Shown: in pieces, positions 1 through 9,255 of the stretch
Position numbering within the stretch: the first letter of the stretch is position 1
Layout: each line of letters opens with the position of its first letter
Assembly: GCF_001280005.1 (NCBI RefSeq)
Contig: NZ_LGDW01000349.1
Coordinates: 1-60,838 of the forward strand
DNA from: Streptomyces sp. NRRL WC-3618
Lineage (GTDB): Bacteria; Actinomycetota; Actinomycetes; Streptomycetales; Streptomycetaceae
Direction: 5' to 3'
Length of the DNA stretch: 60,838 nucleotides
The notes under the pieces: generated by a model
Told to the model about the DNA's origin: nothing
The model's input: only the letters and a program-made list of their open reading frames with translations
Databases searched by the model: none
Made by a program: the position numbers and the translations under genes

Positions 1-30
1 ACCCTCCCCTCCACGACCCCCGGCAGGTGA
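1..30 (+). CDS. ftsL: 3' end of upstream gene, probably ftsL (partial)
   Basis: An open frame enters from the left edge and ends at a TGA at 28-30, giving the last nine residues TLPSTTPGR. The stop overlaps the GTG start of ftsI by four bases, the coupling used throughout this cluster. In Streptomyces dcw clusters the gene directly before ftsI is ftsL, a small bitopic septum protein, so that is the inferred identity. The piece is too short to confirm by sequence. Confidence 0.5.
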   Translation, partial: TLPSTTPGR

Positions 31-1988
31 CGGAAGTGTCCGACAGGGAACCGCCGCGCCGCCGGGTGCCCGCCCCGGCCAGGCCCGTCCGCCCCGGCGC
101 CCCCCGGCGTCCGGCCTCCGGAGCCGGCCCCGCCCGTCGTCCCGCCGCAGGCCGCCCCGGCGGGCCGAAGGTCATCCGGCTCGGCAGCCCCCGGCCCCGG
201 CTGCGCATGGTCAGCCTCGCGCTTGCCCTGGTGATGATCGCCTTCGTCGTACGGCTGCTTCAGGTGCAGGCCGTCGACGCGAGCGTGTACGCCGCCAAGG
301 CCGAGCAGAACCGGTACGTCGGCCGCACTCTGGCCGCCGAACGCGGCGAGATCACCGACCGCAACGGCATCGAACTGGCGACCAGCGTGGACGCGTACGA
401 CATCACCGCCGACCCGACGATGTTCACGCCGGAGAGCACGAAACTGGGCGATGCCCCTGAGCAGGCCGCCGCTCTCCTCGCCCCGATCCTCGGGCAGGAC
501 GCGAGTGACATCGCCAGGAAGCTGAAGACGCCCAACACGCGCTACACGCTGCTCGCGCACCGCCAGACCCCCCAGGTGTGGACGCAGATCAAGGACCTGA
601 AGTCCACCCTGGCCGCCAAGACCGGAACCGACCCGACCACCGTCAGCGTCCTCGCCGGTGTGCTGGCCGTGCCCGCGAGCAAGCGCGTGTATCCGAACGC
701 CGAACTCGCCGCCGGACTGCTGGGATGGGTCAGCGCCGACGGCAAGGGCGGCGGCGGCCTCGAACAGAAGCTGAACGGGGAGCTGTCGGGGAAGGACGGC
801 GAGATCCGGTACGCGCAGTCAGGGGGACGGCAGGTGCCCACCGCCGACTCCACCGAGACGCCCGCGGTGCCCGGTTCCGACGTCGAACTGACCATCGACC
901 GTGACATCCAGTGGGCCGCGCAGAACGCCATCACCGAGCAGGTGAAGGAGTCGAAGGCGGACCGCGGGTACGTGATAGTGCAGGACACCAGGACCGGTCA
1001 GATCCTGGCCATGGCCAACTCGCCCGGCTTCGACCCCAACGACCTCACCAGGGCGAACCCGGGCGCGCTCGGCAACGCGGCCCTCCAGGACGCCTACGAG
1101 CCCGGTTCCACCGCCAAGGTCATGTCGATGGCCGCCGTACTCGAGGAGAACGTGGCGACGCCCGCCACGCATGTCGTCGTGCCCAACCGGCTGCACCGGG
1201 GCGACCGGCTCTTCAAGGACGACATCGACCACCCGACCTGGTACCTCACCCTCAACGGCGTGCTCGCCAAGTCCAGCAACATCGGCACCATCCTGGCCAC
1301 CGGGCAGCTCGGGAAGACACAGGCGCAGTCCAACCGGATCCTCTACTCCTACCTGCGCAAGTTCGGCCTCGGCAGCTACACCGGGCTGGACTTCCCCGGC
1401 GAGACCAAAGGCATCCTCGCGCCGCCCGGCCAGTGGTCGACCTCCCAGCAGTTCACGATCCCCTTCGGCCAGGGCGTCTCCCTCAACGCGCTGCAGGCGG
1501 CCTCCGTGTACTCGACGATCGCCAACGGCGGTGTCCGCGTGGAGCCGAGCCTGATCCGGGGCACCAACGGCGCGGACGGCAGGTTCACCCCCGCCGCCCA
1601 GCCCAGAAAGACCCGGGTCGTCAGTGAGAAGACGGCGAAGACCCTCGCCAAGATGCTGGAGTCGGTCGTGGACGACGAGGAGGGCACCGGCGCCAAGGCG
1701 CGCATTCCCGGCTACCGCGTGGCGGGCAAGACGGGTACCGCCAACCGCGTGGATCCGGCCACCGGCCGCTACCACGGATACACGTCGTCGTTCGCCGGGT
1801 TCGCACCCGCAGACAGCCCCCGCGTCACCGTGTACTGCGCCATCCAGAACGCCACCAAAGGCAGTTACTTCGGAGGTCAGATCTGTGGCCCCATCTACAA
1901 GGAGGTCATGGAGTTCGCCCTGAAAACCCTTCAGGTACCGCCCACCGGGGCCAAGGCCGCGAATCTCCCCGTGGCCTTCACACCCTGA
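27..1988 (+). CDS. ftsI: Septal peptidoglycan transpeptidase FtsI (PBP3)
   Basis: Class B penicillin-binding protein of 653 residues that cross-links peptidoglycan at the division septum, acting outside the membrane with FtsW. A Pro/Arg-rich cytoplasmic tail of about 60 residues precedes one membrane anchor (about 61-81), then a dimerisation region and the transpeptidase domain. The three catalytic motifs are visible: S361-T-A-K364 (acylated serine), S416-S-N and K568-T-G. The GTG start overlaps the preceding stop. It is followed after 30 bp or more by murE, in the usual dcw order. Length and motifs fit actinobacterial FtsI; vegetative growth of Streptomyces tolerates its loss, but septation needs it. 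Confidence 0.97.
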   Translation: MTEVSDREPPRRRVPAPARPVRPGAPRRPASGAGPARRPAAGRPGGPKVIRLGSPRPRLRMVSLALALVMIAFVVRLLQVQAVDASVYAAKAEQNRYVGRTLAAERGEITDRNGIELATSVDAYDITADPTMFTPESTKLGDAPEQAAALLAPILGQDASDIARKLKTPNTRYTLLAHRQTPQVWTQIKDLKSTLAAKTGTDPTTVSVLAGVLAVPASKRVYPNAELAAGLLGWVSADGKGGGGLEQKLNGELSGKDGEIRYAQSGGRQVPTADSTETPAVPGSDVELTIDRDIQWAAQNAITEQVKESKADRGYVIVQDTRTGQILAMANSPGFDPNDLTRANPGALGNAALQDAYEPGSTAKVMSMAAVLEENVATPATHVVVPNRLHRGDRLFKDDIDHPTWYLTLNGVLAKSSNIGTILATGQLGKTQAQSNRILYSYLRKFGLGSYTGLDFPGETKGILAPPGQWSTSQQFTIPFGQGVSLNALQAASVYSTIANGGVRVEPSLIRGTNGADGRFTPAAQPRKTRVVSEKTAKTLAKMLESVVDDEEGTGAKARIPGYRVAGKTGTANRVDPATGRYHGYTSSFAGFAPADSPRVTVYCAIQNATKGSYFGGQICGPIYKEVMEFALKTLQVPPTGAKAANLPVAFTP

Positions 1989-2120
1989 TCAGCACGGAAA
2001 CCAGCCAGGAAACAGCTCGTGACTACGAACTCTCCCGACCCGGGGCCCAGCGCACCGTCGCCCACCCCGCCCGCGCCCTCACTTCGCTCGTCCGGGGGTG
2101 CGCCCGGTACGCTCACCGCC

Positions 2121-3692
2121 GTGCCACACGCTGATCAGTACCAAACCACCCAGAAGGGCGTTCCTGTGACATATCCGGGGCCGCCGAGGCCGGTTCACGT
2201 CTCCGCCACACCCCTCGCGGAACTCGCCGGACAACTGGGTGCCCCGCAGCCCCAGACCCCTGAGGACGCCGGAATCACGGGTATCACCCATGATTCACGC
2301 GCCGTCCGCCCCGGCGACCTGTACGCCGCCCTCCCGGGTGCCCGGCTGCACGGCGCGGACTTCGTGACGCAGGCCGCCGGACTCGGTGCCGCCGCCGTGC
2401 TGACCGACCCCACGGGCGCCGAACGCGCCGCCGCCACCGGCCTGCCGGTGCTGGTGGCCGACGACCCGCGCGCGCGGATGGGCGAACTGGCGGCCACGAT
2501 CTACGGCCGTCCGGGGCGCGACCTGCTCCAGATCGGCATCACGGGCACCTCCGGCAAGACCACCACCGCGTACCTCGTCGAGGGCGGCCTGAAGACGGAC
2601 CGGGCCACCGGGCTGATCGGCACGGTCGAGACGCGCATCGGCGATGAACGCATCAAGTCCGAGCGCACCACGCCCGAGGCCACCGATCTCCAGGCGCTGT
2701 TCGCGGTGATGCGCGAGCGCGGGGTCGAGGCGGTCGCCATGGAGGTCTCCAGCCACGCGCTGGTCCTCGGCCGGGTCGACGGCTGCGTCTTCGACATCGC
2801 CGTGTTCACCAACCTCAGCCCGGAACACATGGAGTTCCACTCCGACATGGAGGACTACTTCCAGGCCAAGGCGCGGCTGTTCACTCCCGAACGCAGCAGA
2901 CTCGGCATCGTCAACCACGACGACGCGTACGGCCGACGGCTCGCCCAGGAGGCCACCGTCCCGGTCGTCACCTTCTCCGCCGAGGGCCACCCGGACGCCG
3001 ACTGGCGCGCCGAGAACGTCCAGGTCGGCCCGATGGACTCGACGTTCACGGTGGTCGGCCCCAAGGAGCAGCGGATCGGCGCCAGAGCGCCGCTCGCCGG
3101 AACCTTCAACGTCGCCAACACCCTCGCCGCGATCGTCGCCCTCGCCGAGGCCGGGCTCGACCCGCAGGCCGCCGCCGACGGCATCGCCGCCGTACCGGGA
3201 GTGCCGGGGCGCCTCGAGCGGGTGGACGCGGGGCAGCCGTATCTCGCGGTCGTCGACTACGCGCACAAGACGGACGCCGTCGAATCGGTGCTGCGCGCGC
3301 TGCGCAAGGTCACCGAGGGAAGCCTGCACGTGGTGCTCGGCTGCGGCGGCGACCGGGACACGACCAAGCGCGGCCCCATGGGTGCCGCCGTGGCCAGGCT
3401 CGCCGACACCGCCGTACTGACCTCCGACAACCCCCGCACCGAGGACCCCCTCGCGATCCTCGCGGCCATGCTCCAGGGCGCGGCCTCCGTGCCGGCGCAC
3501 GAGCGCGGTGAGGTCCAGGTGTTCGAGGACCGGGCCGCGGCCATCGCCGCCGCCGTGGCCCGCGCGCGGCCCGGGGACACCGTGCTGGTCGCGGGCAAGG
3601 GCCATGAGCAGGGCCAGGACATCGCCGGGGTGGTCCGTCCGTTCGACGACCGCCTGGTGCTTCGCGAAGCTATCCAGCAGACCCAGGGATGA
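2121..3692 (+). CDS. murE: UDP-MurNAc-tripeptide synthetase MurE
   Basis: Cytoplasmic Mur ligase that adds the third residue, diaminopimelate, to UDP-MurNAc-L-Ala-D-Glu using ATP. The P-loop GTSGKTT lies near nt 2543-2563, and the signature DNPRTED near nt 3426 is the motif of the diaminopimelate-adding branch (the LL isomer is expected in Streptomyces). The frame is open back to GTG 2019, but residues before the Mur fold are low complexity. GTG 2121 is preferred because TACGCT at 2108-2113 sits 7 nt before it, a leaderless arrangement. GTG 2166, with GAAGGG upstream, is a third option. Its stop is 4 nt before the murF start. Function is certain; the start is not. Confidence 0.93.
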   Translation: MPHADQYQTTQKGVPVTYPGPPRPVHVSATPLAELAGQLGAPQPQTPEDAGITGITHDSRAVRPGDLYAALPGARLHGADFVTQAAGLGAAAVLTDPTGAERAAATGLPVLVADDPRARMGELAATIYGRPGRDLLQIGITGTSGKTTTAYLVEGGLKTDRATGLIGTVETRIGDERIKSERTTPEATDLQALFAVMRERGVEAVAMEVSSHALVLGRVDGCVFDIAVFTNLSPEHMEFHSDMEDYFQAKARLFTPERSRLGIVNHDDAYGRRLAQEATVPVVTFSAEGHPDADWRAENVQVGPMDSTFTVVGPKEQRIGARAPLAGTFNVANTLAAIVALAEAGLDPQAAADGIAAVPGVPGRLERVDAGQPYLAVVDYAHKTDAVESVLRALRKVTEGSLHVVLGCGGDRDTTKRGPMGAAVARLADTAVLTSDNPRTEDPLAILAAMLQGAASVPAHERGEVQVFEDRAAAIAAAVARARPGDTVLVAGKGHEQGQDIAGVVRPFDDRLVLREAIQQTQG

Positions 3693-3696
3693 ACTT

Positions 3697-5127
3697 GTGA
3701 TCGCCCTCTCTCTCGCCGAGATCGCAGCAGTCGTCGGCGGGCAGACCCACGACATACCGGATCCGTCGGTCCAGGTCACCGGACAGGTCGTCAGGGACTC
3801 CCGTGAGGTGGAGCCCGGCAGCCTGTTCGTCGCCTTCGCCGGCGAGCGCGTCGACGGCCACGACTTCGCGGCCGCGGTCGTCGAGGCGGGCGCGGTCGCC
3901 GTACTGGCCTCCCGGCCCGTCGGTGTGCCCGCGGTCGTCGTGGACGACGTCCAGCGGGCGCTGGGCGCCCTCGCACGGCACGTGGTCCAGAAGCTCGGCG
4001 CGACCCTCGTGGCCCTCACCGGCTCCGCGGGCAAGACCAGCACCAAGGACCTGATCGCCCAGGTGCTCCAGCACAAGGCGCCGACGGTCTACACCCCCGG
4101 CTCGCTCAACAACGAGATCGGGCTGCCGCTGACCGCGCTGAGCGCCACCGAGGAGACCAGGTTCCTGGTCCTGGAGATGGGCGCCCGCGGAATCGGTCAC
4201 ATCCGCTACCTGACCGAGCTGACGCCGCCGCGCATCGGCCTCGTCATCAACGTCGGCACCGCCCACATCGGCGAGTTCGGCGGACGCGAGCAGATCGCAC
4301 AAGCGAAGGGCGAACTCGTCGAGGCACTGCCCTCCGAGTCCGACGGCGGTACCGCGATCCTGAACGCAGACGATCCCCTCGTACGGGCCATGGCGGTTCG
4401 AACAAAGGCGAAGGTGATCTTCTTCGGCGAGTCCGGCGAAGCGGATGTACGCGCCGAGAACGTGCGACTCACGGACAAGGGGCAGCCCGCCTTCAGGCTC
4501 CACACACCCTCCGGTGCAAGCGACGTGACCATGCGCCTGTACGGTGAGCACCACGTGTCGAACGCGCTCGCCGCCGCCGCCGTCGCCCATGAGCTGGGCA
4601 TGTCCGCAGACGAGATCGCCACCGCGCTCTCCGAGGCGGGCTCCCTCTCCCGCTGGCGGATGGAGGTCACCGAGCGCCCGGACGGCGTGACGATCGTCAA
4701 CGACGCCTACAACGCGAACCCCGAGTCCATGCGAGCGGCTTTGCGCGCGCTCGCGGCCATGGGCTCAGCCTCACGGGCCAAGGGGGGTCGTACGTGGGCG
4801 GTGCTCGGCAAGATGGCCGAGCTCGGGGACGAGGCGCTCGCCGAGCACGACGCGGTCGGACGGCTGGCCGTCCGGCTCAATGTCGGCAAGCTCGTCGCGG
4901 TCGGGGGCAGGGAAGCGTCCTGGCTCCAACTGGGCGCATATAACGAGGGTTCGTGGGGTGAGGAGTCGGTGCACGTGTCCGACGCACAGGCGGCTGTCGA
5001 CCTGTTGCGCAGCGAGCTGCGCCCGGGGGATGTCGTGCTCGTGAAGGCGTCCCGGTCGGTCGGGCTGGAGAGCGTGGCGCAGGCGCTCCTGGCGACCGGT
5101 GCCGAGGGTGAGGTTTCCGCCCGATGA
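3697..5127 (+). CDS. murF: UDP-MurNAc-tripeptide--D-Ala-D-Ala ligase MurF
   Basis: Cytoplasmic Mur ligase of 476 residues that adds D-Ala-D-Ala to the UDP-MurNAc-tripeptide, the last cytoplasmic step of precursor assembly. The ATP loop GSAGKTSTKD is at residues 109-118, followed by a conserved NNEIG segment and the C-terminal Mur ligase domain. The frame is open far upstream into murE, but GTG 3697 is chosen: it lies 4 nt after the murE stop and is preceded by AGGGA at good spacing. The stop overlaps the mraY ATG (ATGA), so translation is probably coupled. Confidence 0.96.
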   Translation: MIALSLAEIAAVVGGQTHDIPDPSVQVTGQVVRDSREVEPGSLFVAFAGERVDGHDFAAAVVEAGAVAVLASRPVGVPAVVVDDVQRALGALARHVVQKLGATLVALTGSAGKTSTKDLIAQVLQHKAPTVYTPGSLNNEIGLPLTALSATEETRFLVLEMGARGIGHIRYLTELTPPRIGLVINVGTAHIGEFGGREQIAQAKGELVEALPSESDGGTAILNADDPLVRAMAVRTKAKVIFFGESGEADVRAENVRLTDKGQPAFRLHTPSGASDVTMRLYGEHHVSNALAAAAVAHELGMSADEIATALSEAGSLSRWRMEVTERPDGVTIVNDAYNANPESMRAALRALAAMGSASRAKGGRTWAVLGKMAELGDEALAEHDAVGRLAVRLNVGKLVAVGGREASWLQLGAYNEGSWGEESVHVSDAQAAVDLLRSELRPGDVVLVKASRSVGLESVAQALLATGAEGEVSAR

Positions 5128-6215
5128 TGAAGCAGATCCTGTTCGCAGGAGTCATTGGTCTTTTCCTGACCCTGATCGGCACCCCGCTGCTGATCAAGCT
5201 TCTTGCCCGCAAGGGCTACGGTCAGTACATCCGCGACGACGGCCCGCGCGAGCACCATGCCAAGCGCGGTACGCCGACGATGGGCGGTATCGCCTTCATC
5301 CTGGCGACGGTCGCCGCCTACTTCCTGTCCAAGGTCTTCACGGGCCTGGGAGAGGCCAGAACACCCGCGCCGACCTTCTCGGGCGTGCTGGTGCTCGGCC
5401 TGATGGCGGGCATGGGCCTGGTCGGCTTCCTCGACGACTACATCAAGATCGTCAAGCGCCGTTCACTCGGTCTGCGGGCCAAGGCGAAGATGGCGGGTCA
5501 GCTCGGCGGCGGTATCGCCTTCGCCGTCCTGTCACTCCAGTTCGCGGACAGCCGCGGCAACACGCCCGCCTCGACGAAGCTCTCCTTCGTCCAGGACTTC
5601 GGCTGGACGATCGGCCCGGTGCTGTTCGTCGTCTGGGCGCTCTTCATGATCCTGGCGATGTCGAACGGCGTGAACCTGACGGACGGTCTGGACGGCCTCG
5701 CCACCGGCGCCTCCGTCCTCGTCTTCGGCGCCTACACGTTCATCGGCGTCTGGCAGTTCCAGGAGTCCTGCGCCAACGCGGTGACCCTGACCAACCCGGC
5801 GGCCTGTTACGAGGTGCGAGATCCGCTGGACCTCGCTGTCGTCGCCTCGGCGCTGATGGGTTCCTGCCTCGGTTTCCTCTGGTGGAACACGTCACCCGCC
5901 AAGATCTTCATGGGCGACACCGGATCCCTGGCCCTGGGCGGCGCGCTGGCCGGCCTCGCGATCTGCTCCCGTACGGAACTGCTGCTGGCCCTGCTCGGCG
6001 GCCTGTTCGTCCTGATCACCATGTCGGTGGTCATCCAGGTCGGCTCGTTCCGCACGACCGGCAAGCGCGTCTTCCGGATGGCACCACTCCAGCACCACTT
6101 CGAACTCAAGGGGTGGTCCGAGGTCCTTGTCGTGGTCCGCTTCTGGATCATCCAGGGCATCTGCGTGATCGTCGGACTGGGCATCTTCTACGCGGGATGG
6201 GCGGCCGGCAAGTGA
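5124..6215 (+). CDS. mraY: Phospho-MurNAc-pentapeptide transferase MraY
   Basis: Multi-pass membrane enzyme of 363 residues that moves phospho-MurNAc-pentapeptide onto undecaprenyl phosphate, forming lipid I on the inner face of the membrane. The N-terminal segment with RDDGPREHHAKRGTPTMGG, the catalytic NLTDGLDGL (residues 184-192), FMGDTGSLALGG and the MAPLQHHFE loop are all family hallmarks, separated by about ten hydrophobic helices. ATG 5124 overlaps the murF stop, and a second ATG follows directly. The stop overlaps the murD GTG. Length is normal for the family. Confidence 0.98.
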   Translation: MMKQILFAGVIGLFLTLIGTPLLIKLLARKGYGQYIRDDGPREHHAKRGTPTMGGIAFILATVAAYFLSKVFTGLGEARTPAPTFSGVLVLGLMAGMGLVGFLDDYIKIVKRRSLGLRAKAKMAGQLGGGIAFAVLSLQFADSRGNTPASTKLSFVQDFGWTIGPVLFVVWALFMILAMSNGVNLTDGLDGLATGASVLVFGAYTFIGVWQFQESCANAVTLTNPAACYEVRDPLDLAVVASALMGSCLGFLWWNTSPAKIFMGDTGSLALGGALAGLAICSRTELLLALLGGLFVLITMSVVIQVGSFRTTGKRVFRMAPLQHHFELKGWSEVLVVVRFWIIQGICVIVGLGIFYAGWAAGK

Positions 6216-7630
6216 CATCGGGTCAGGGCAGCGACTGGGAGGGCATGCGGGTCACCGTCGCCGGCCTCGGCGTCAGCGGCATCAGTGCCGCCCGCGCCCT
6301 GACCGCCCTCGGCGCCTCCGTCATCGTCGTGGACGGCGGGGACTCCGAGGCCCACCGGGAACGCGCGGCGGCCCTGGAGGGCATCGAGGTACGCCTCGGA
6401 GACGCGGAGACCCTGCCCGAGGGCACCCGGCTCGTCGTCACCTCGCCCGGCTGGAAGCCGAGTTCACCGCTCTTCGCGGCGGCGGCCGAGGCGGGCGTGG
6501 ACGTGGTCGGCGACGTCGAGATCGCCTGGCGGCTGCGCGGCCCCGACGCCGCGCCCTGGCTGGCGATCACCGGCACCAACGGCAAGACGACCACCACCCA
6601 GATGCTCGCGTCGATCCTGCGCGCGGCAGGCCTGCGTACGGCCGCCGTCGGCAACATCGGCACACCGATCATCGACGTGGTCCTCGGCGAGGAGACGTAC
6701 GACGTCCTCGCCGTCGAACTATCCAGCTACCAGCTCCACTGGGCGCCCTCCCTGCGCGCCCACTCCGCCGCCGTCCTCAACCTCGCCCCCGACCACCTCG
6801 ACTGGCACGGCTCCATGGAGGCGTACGCCGCCGACAAGGGCCGTATTTACGAGGGCAATCGGGTCGCCTGTGTCTACAACGTTGCCGACAAGGCCACCGA
6901 GGACCTGGTGCGCGGCGCGGACGTCGAGGAGGGGTGCCGGGCCGTCGGGTTCACGCTCGGCGCGCCCGGACCCTCCCAACTCGGCGTCGTGGACGGCATC
7001 CTGGTCGACCGCGCGTTCGTGGAGAACCGGCAGCGCAACGCCCAGGAACTGGCCGAGGTCGGGGACGTCGACCCGCCCGCCCCGCACAACATCGCCAACG
7101 CCCTTGCCGCCGCTGCCCTCGCCCGCGCCTACGGGGTGCCCGCGAAGGCGGTCCGGGACGGCCTGCGGGCCTTCACCCCGGACGCGCACCGCATCGCGCG
7201 CGTGGCCGCCGTGGGCGGGGTCACGTACATCGACGACTCCAAGGCGACCAACACCCACGCGGCCGAGGCCTCCTTGGCGACGTACGAGTCGATCGTGTGG
7301 ATCGCCGGCGGACTCGCCAAGGGCGCGACCTTTGATGAACTCGTAGCCAAGTCGGCAAAGCGACTTCGTGGGGTGGTGCTGATCGGCGCCGATCGTGCGC
7401 TGATCGGCGAAGCCCTTGCGCGACACGCGCCGGAAGTACCCGTCGTCGACCTCGACCGGACCGACACTGGGGCGATGCTCGCCGCTGTTCAGGAGGCCCA
7501 GCGGCTGGCCGCGGCGGGCGACACGGTACTGCTGGCCCCGGCCTGTGCCTCCATGGACATGTTCGCCAACTACAACGAGCGCGGTGACGCGTTCGCGCAG
7601 GCCGTTCTCGAACTAGGTGCGGGGACCTGA
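6212..7630 (+). CDS. murD: UDP-MurNAc-L-Ala--D-Glu ligase MurD
   Basis: Cytoplasmic Mur ligase of 472 residues that adds D-glutamate to UDP-MurNAc-L-alanine. An N-terminal Rossmann-like segment (VTVAGLGVSG) is followed by the P-loop GTNGKTTTT from residue 121, an ELSSYQL segment typical of MurD, a conserved DDSKATN motif in the C-terminal domain, and APACASMDMF near the end. GTG 6212 overlaps the mraY stop and is preferred; ATG 6245, eleven codons later, is an alternative. About 240 bp without a gene follow before ftsW, unusual for this tightly packed cluster. Confidence 0.96.
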   Translation: MTSGQGSDWEGMRVTVAGLGVSGISAARALTALGASVIVVDGGDSEAHRERAAALEGIEVRLGDAETLPEGTRLVVTSPGWKPSSPLFAAAAEAGVDVVGDVEIAWRLRGPDAAPWLAITGTNGKTTTTQMLASILRAAGLRTAAVGNIGTPIIDVVLGEETYDVLAVELSSYQLHWAPSLRAHSAAVLNLAPDHLDWHGSMEAYAADKGRIYEGNRVACVYNVADKATEDLVRGADVEEGCRAVGFTLGAPGPSQLGVVDGILVDRAFVENRQRNAQELAEVGDVDPPAPHNIANALAAAALARAYGVPAKAVRDGLRAFTPDAHRIARVAAVGGVTYIDDSKATNTHAAEASLATYESIVWIAGGLAKGATFDELVAKSAKRLRGVVLIGADRALIGEALARHAPEVPVVDLDRTDTGAMLAAVQEAQRLAAAGDTVLLAPACASMDMFANYNERGDAFAQAVLELGAGT

Positions 7631-7869
7631 CGGTCGGTCTTCGGCCGTGGTGGGTGCCTTTTGGGGGCCTTGGAGGGACGCGTGAGATCGGTTGTGGCTC
7701 GGGAACCATCGGTGGTTCGTTCGCCGCAGGTCGGTGGGGGCTGGTCGCTCCCCCACTCTCGGCTTCGCTCGAGCGGGGGGACCCCCATCGCGGCGGAGCC
7801 GCAGATCGACACAGCCCCGCGCCCCTTCGAGGGCGCTTCGCGCCGCTCTCGGTCGCGTCGGAGGCGCTG
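7631..7869 (+). repeat. murD-ftsW spacer with a dispersed Streptomyces GC-rich repeat
   Basis: No gene is credible in these 239 bases, although the ftsW frame stays open. The middle (about 7740-7850) holds a C-rich/G-rich pair around CTTCGCTCGAG that can fold as a hairpin, followed by GCGGCGGAGCCGC and CAGCCCCGCGCCCC. The same words recur at about 48850-48936 between other genes. Elements of this wording are widespread between genes of Streptomyces chromosomes. Here the element interrupts an otherwise nearly gapless operon, so it may act as a partial terminator, an RNA-stability element or a promoter-bearing spacer. The ftsW ribosome site GGAGG is at 7860-7864. Confidence 0.7.
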
Positions 7870-9249
7870 ATGTCCAGTAGCCGTACCGGGCGGCCGCCCG
7901 TGCAGCGGGCTGTGAAGGTCCGTAGGCCCTCCGGGCCCCGCAGCCCCCGGCCGCCCCGGGACAACCCCGTACGGCGGCTTCACAGGCGCGTGCAGCGGAC
8001 CTGGGACCGGCCGTTGACCGCGTACTACGTCATCCTCGGCGGCTCGATGCTGATCACGGTGCTCGGGCTGGTGATGGTCTACTCGGCCTCCCAGATCAAG
8101 GCGCTCCAGCTGTCGCTGCCCGGGTCCTACTTCTTCCGCAAGCAGTTCCTCGCGGCGACGATCGGTGGCGTGCTGCTGTTCGCGGCCTCGCGCATGCCGG
8201 TGAAGCTGCACCGGGCCCTCGCCTACCCGATCCTCGCCGGTTCCGTCTTCATGATGATCCTCGTGCAGGTGCCCGGGATAGGAGTGGCGATCAACGGGAA
8301 CCAGAACTGGATCTCGTTGGGCGGCTCCTTCCAGATTCAGCCGAGCGAGTTCGGCAAGCTCGCCCTGGTGCTGTGGGGCGCCGACCTGATCGCGCGCAAG
8401 GAGGACAAGCGGCTGCTCACGCAGTGGAAGCACATGCTGGTGCCGCTGGTCCCGGTGACGTTCATGCTGCTCGGTCTGATCATGCTCGGCGGCGACATGG
8501 GGACGGCGATCATCTTGACCGCCATCCTTTTCGGCCTGCTGTGGCTGGCCGGTGCGCCCACGCGACTGTTCGTGGGTGTGCTGTCCGTCGCCGTGTTCAT
8601 CGGGCTCGTACTCATCAAGACCAGCCCCAACCGCATGGGCCGCTTCCAGTGCATCGGCGCCACCGAACCCGGCACCGGGGCCACCTCCTGCTGGCAGGCC
8701 GTGCACGGCATCTACGCGCTCGCCTCCGGTGGCGTGTTCGGTTCGGGCCTCGGAGCGAGTGTGGAGAAATGGGGACAACTACCCGAACCGCACAACGACT
8801 TCATCTTCGCCGTCACCGGTGAGGAACTGGGCCTGGCGGGGACTCTGTCGGTGCTCGCCCTCTTCGCGGCTCTAGGCTATGCGGGTATCCGCGTGGCCGG
8901 ACGCACGGAGGACCCCTTCGTGAGGTACGCCGCGGGAGGTGTGACCACCTGGATCACCGCTCAGGCAGTGATCAACATCGGTGCGGTGCTCGGCCTGCTG
9001 CCGATCGCCGGTGTCCCCCTCCCGCTGTTCTCCTACGGGGGTTCCGCCCTGTTGCCGACCATGTTCGCCATCGGACTGCTGATCGCCTTCGCACGCGACG
9101 AACCGGGTGCGCGGGCGGCGCTTTCGTTGCGGCAACCTCGCTTTGGTAGAAAGCGGGGGGCCGGGGGCCCGGTGTCCGATCGGAGCCCCCGGAGATGGAA
9201 CACGATGAGACGGCGTGCCTCGGCGGCGCGTACGTCCGGAGAGCGGTGA
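7870..9249 (+). CDS. ftsW: Septal lipid II glycosyltransferase FtsW (SEDS family)
   Basis: Polytopic SEDS protein of 459 residues that polymerises lipid II at the septum together with FtsI. After a basic tail of about 50 residues come roughly ten membrane helices. Family landmarks are the QPSEFGKLALVLWGAD segment, a large extracellular loop with a Cys pair (FQCIGATEPGTGATSCWQ), and LPEPHNDFIFAVTGEELG. ATG 7870 is chosen because GGAGG lies 5 nt upstream and the Streptomyces family begins here; the longer open frame runs into the repeat-bearing spacer. murG begins 6 nt after the stop. Confidence 0.95.
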   Translation: MSSSRTGRPPVQRAVKVRRPSGPRSPRPPRDNPVRRLHRRVQRTWDRPLTAYYVILGGSMLITVLGLVMVYSASQIKALQLSLPGSYFFRKQFLAATIGGVLLFAASRMPVKLHRALAYPILAGSVFMMILVQVPGIGVAINGNQNWISLGGSFQIQPSEFGKLALVLWGADLIARKEDKRLLTQWKHMLVPLVPVTFMLLGLIMLGGDMGTAIILTAILFGLLWLAGAPTRLFVGVLSVAVFIGLVLIKTSPNRMGRFQCIGATEPGTGATSCWQAVHGIYALASGGVFGSGLGASVEKWGQLPEPHNDFIFAVTGEELGLAGTLSVLALFAALGYAGIRVAGRTEDPFVRYAAGGVTTWITAQAVINIGAVLGLLPIAGVPLPLFSYGGSALLPTMFAIGLLIAFARDEPGARAALSLRQPRFGRKRGAGGPVSDRSPRRWNTMRRRASAARTSGER

Positions 9250-9255
9250 ATTTCG

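Noticed and set aside
2295..4076. Long minus-strand frame (593 codons) opposite murE and murF
   Set aside because: It mirrors genes with strong family motifs on the other strand; long antisense frames are expected at this GC content.
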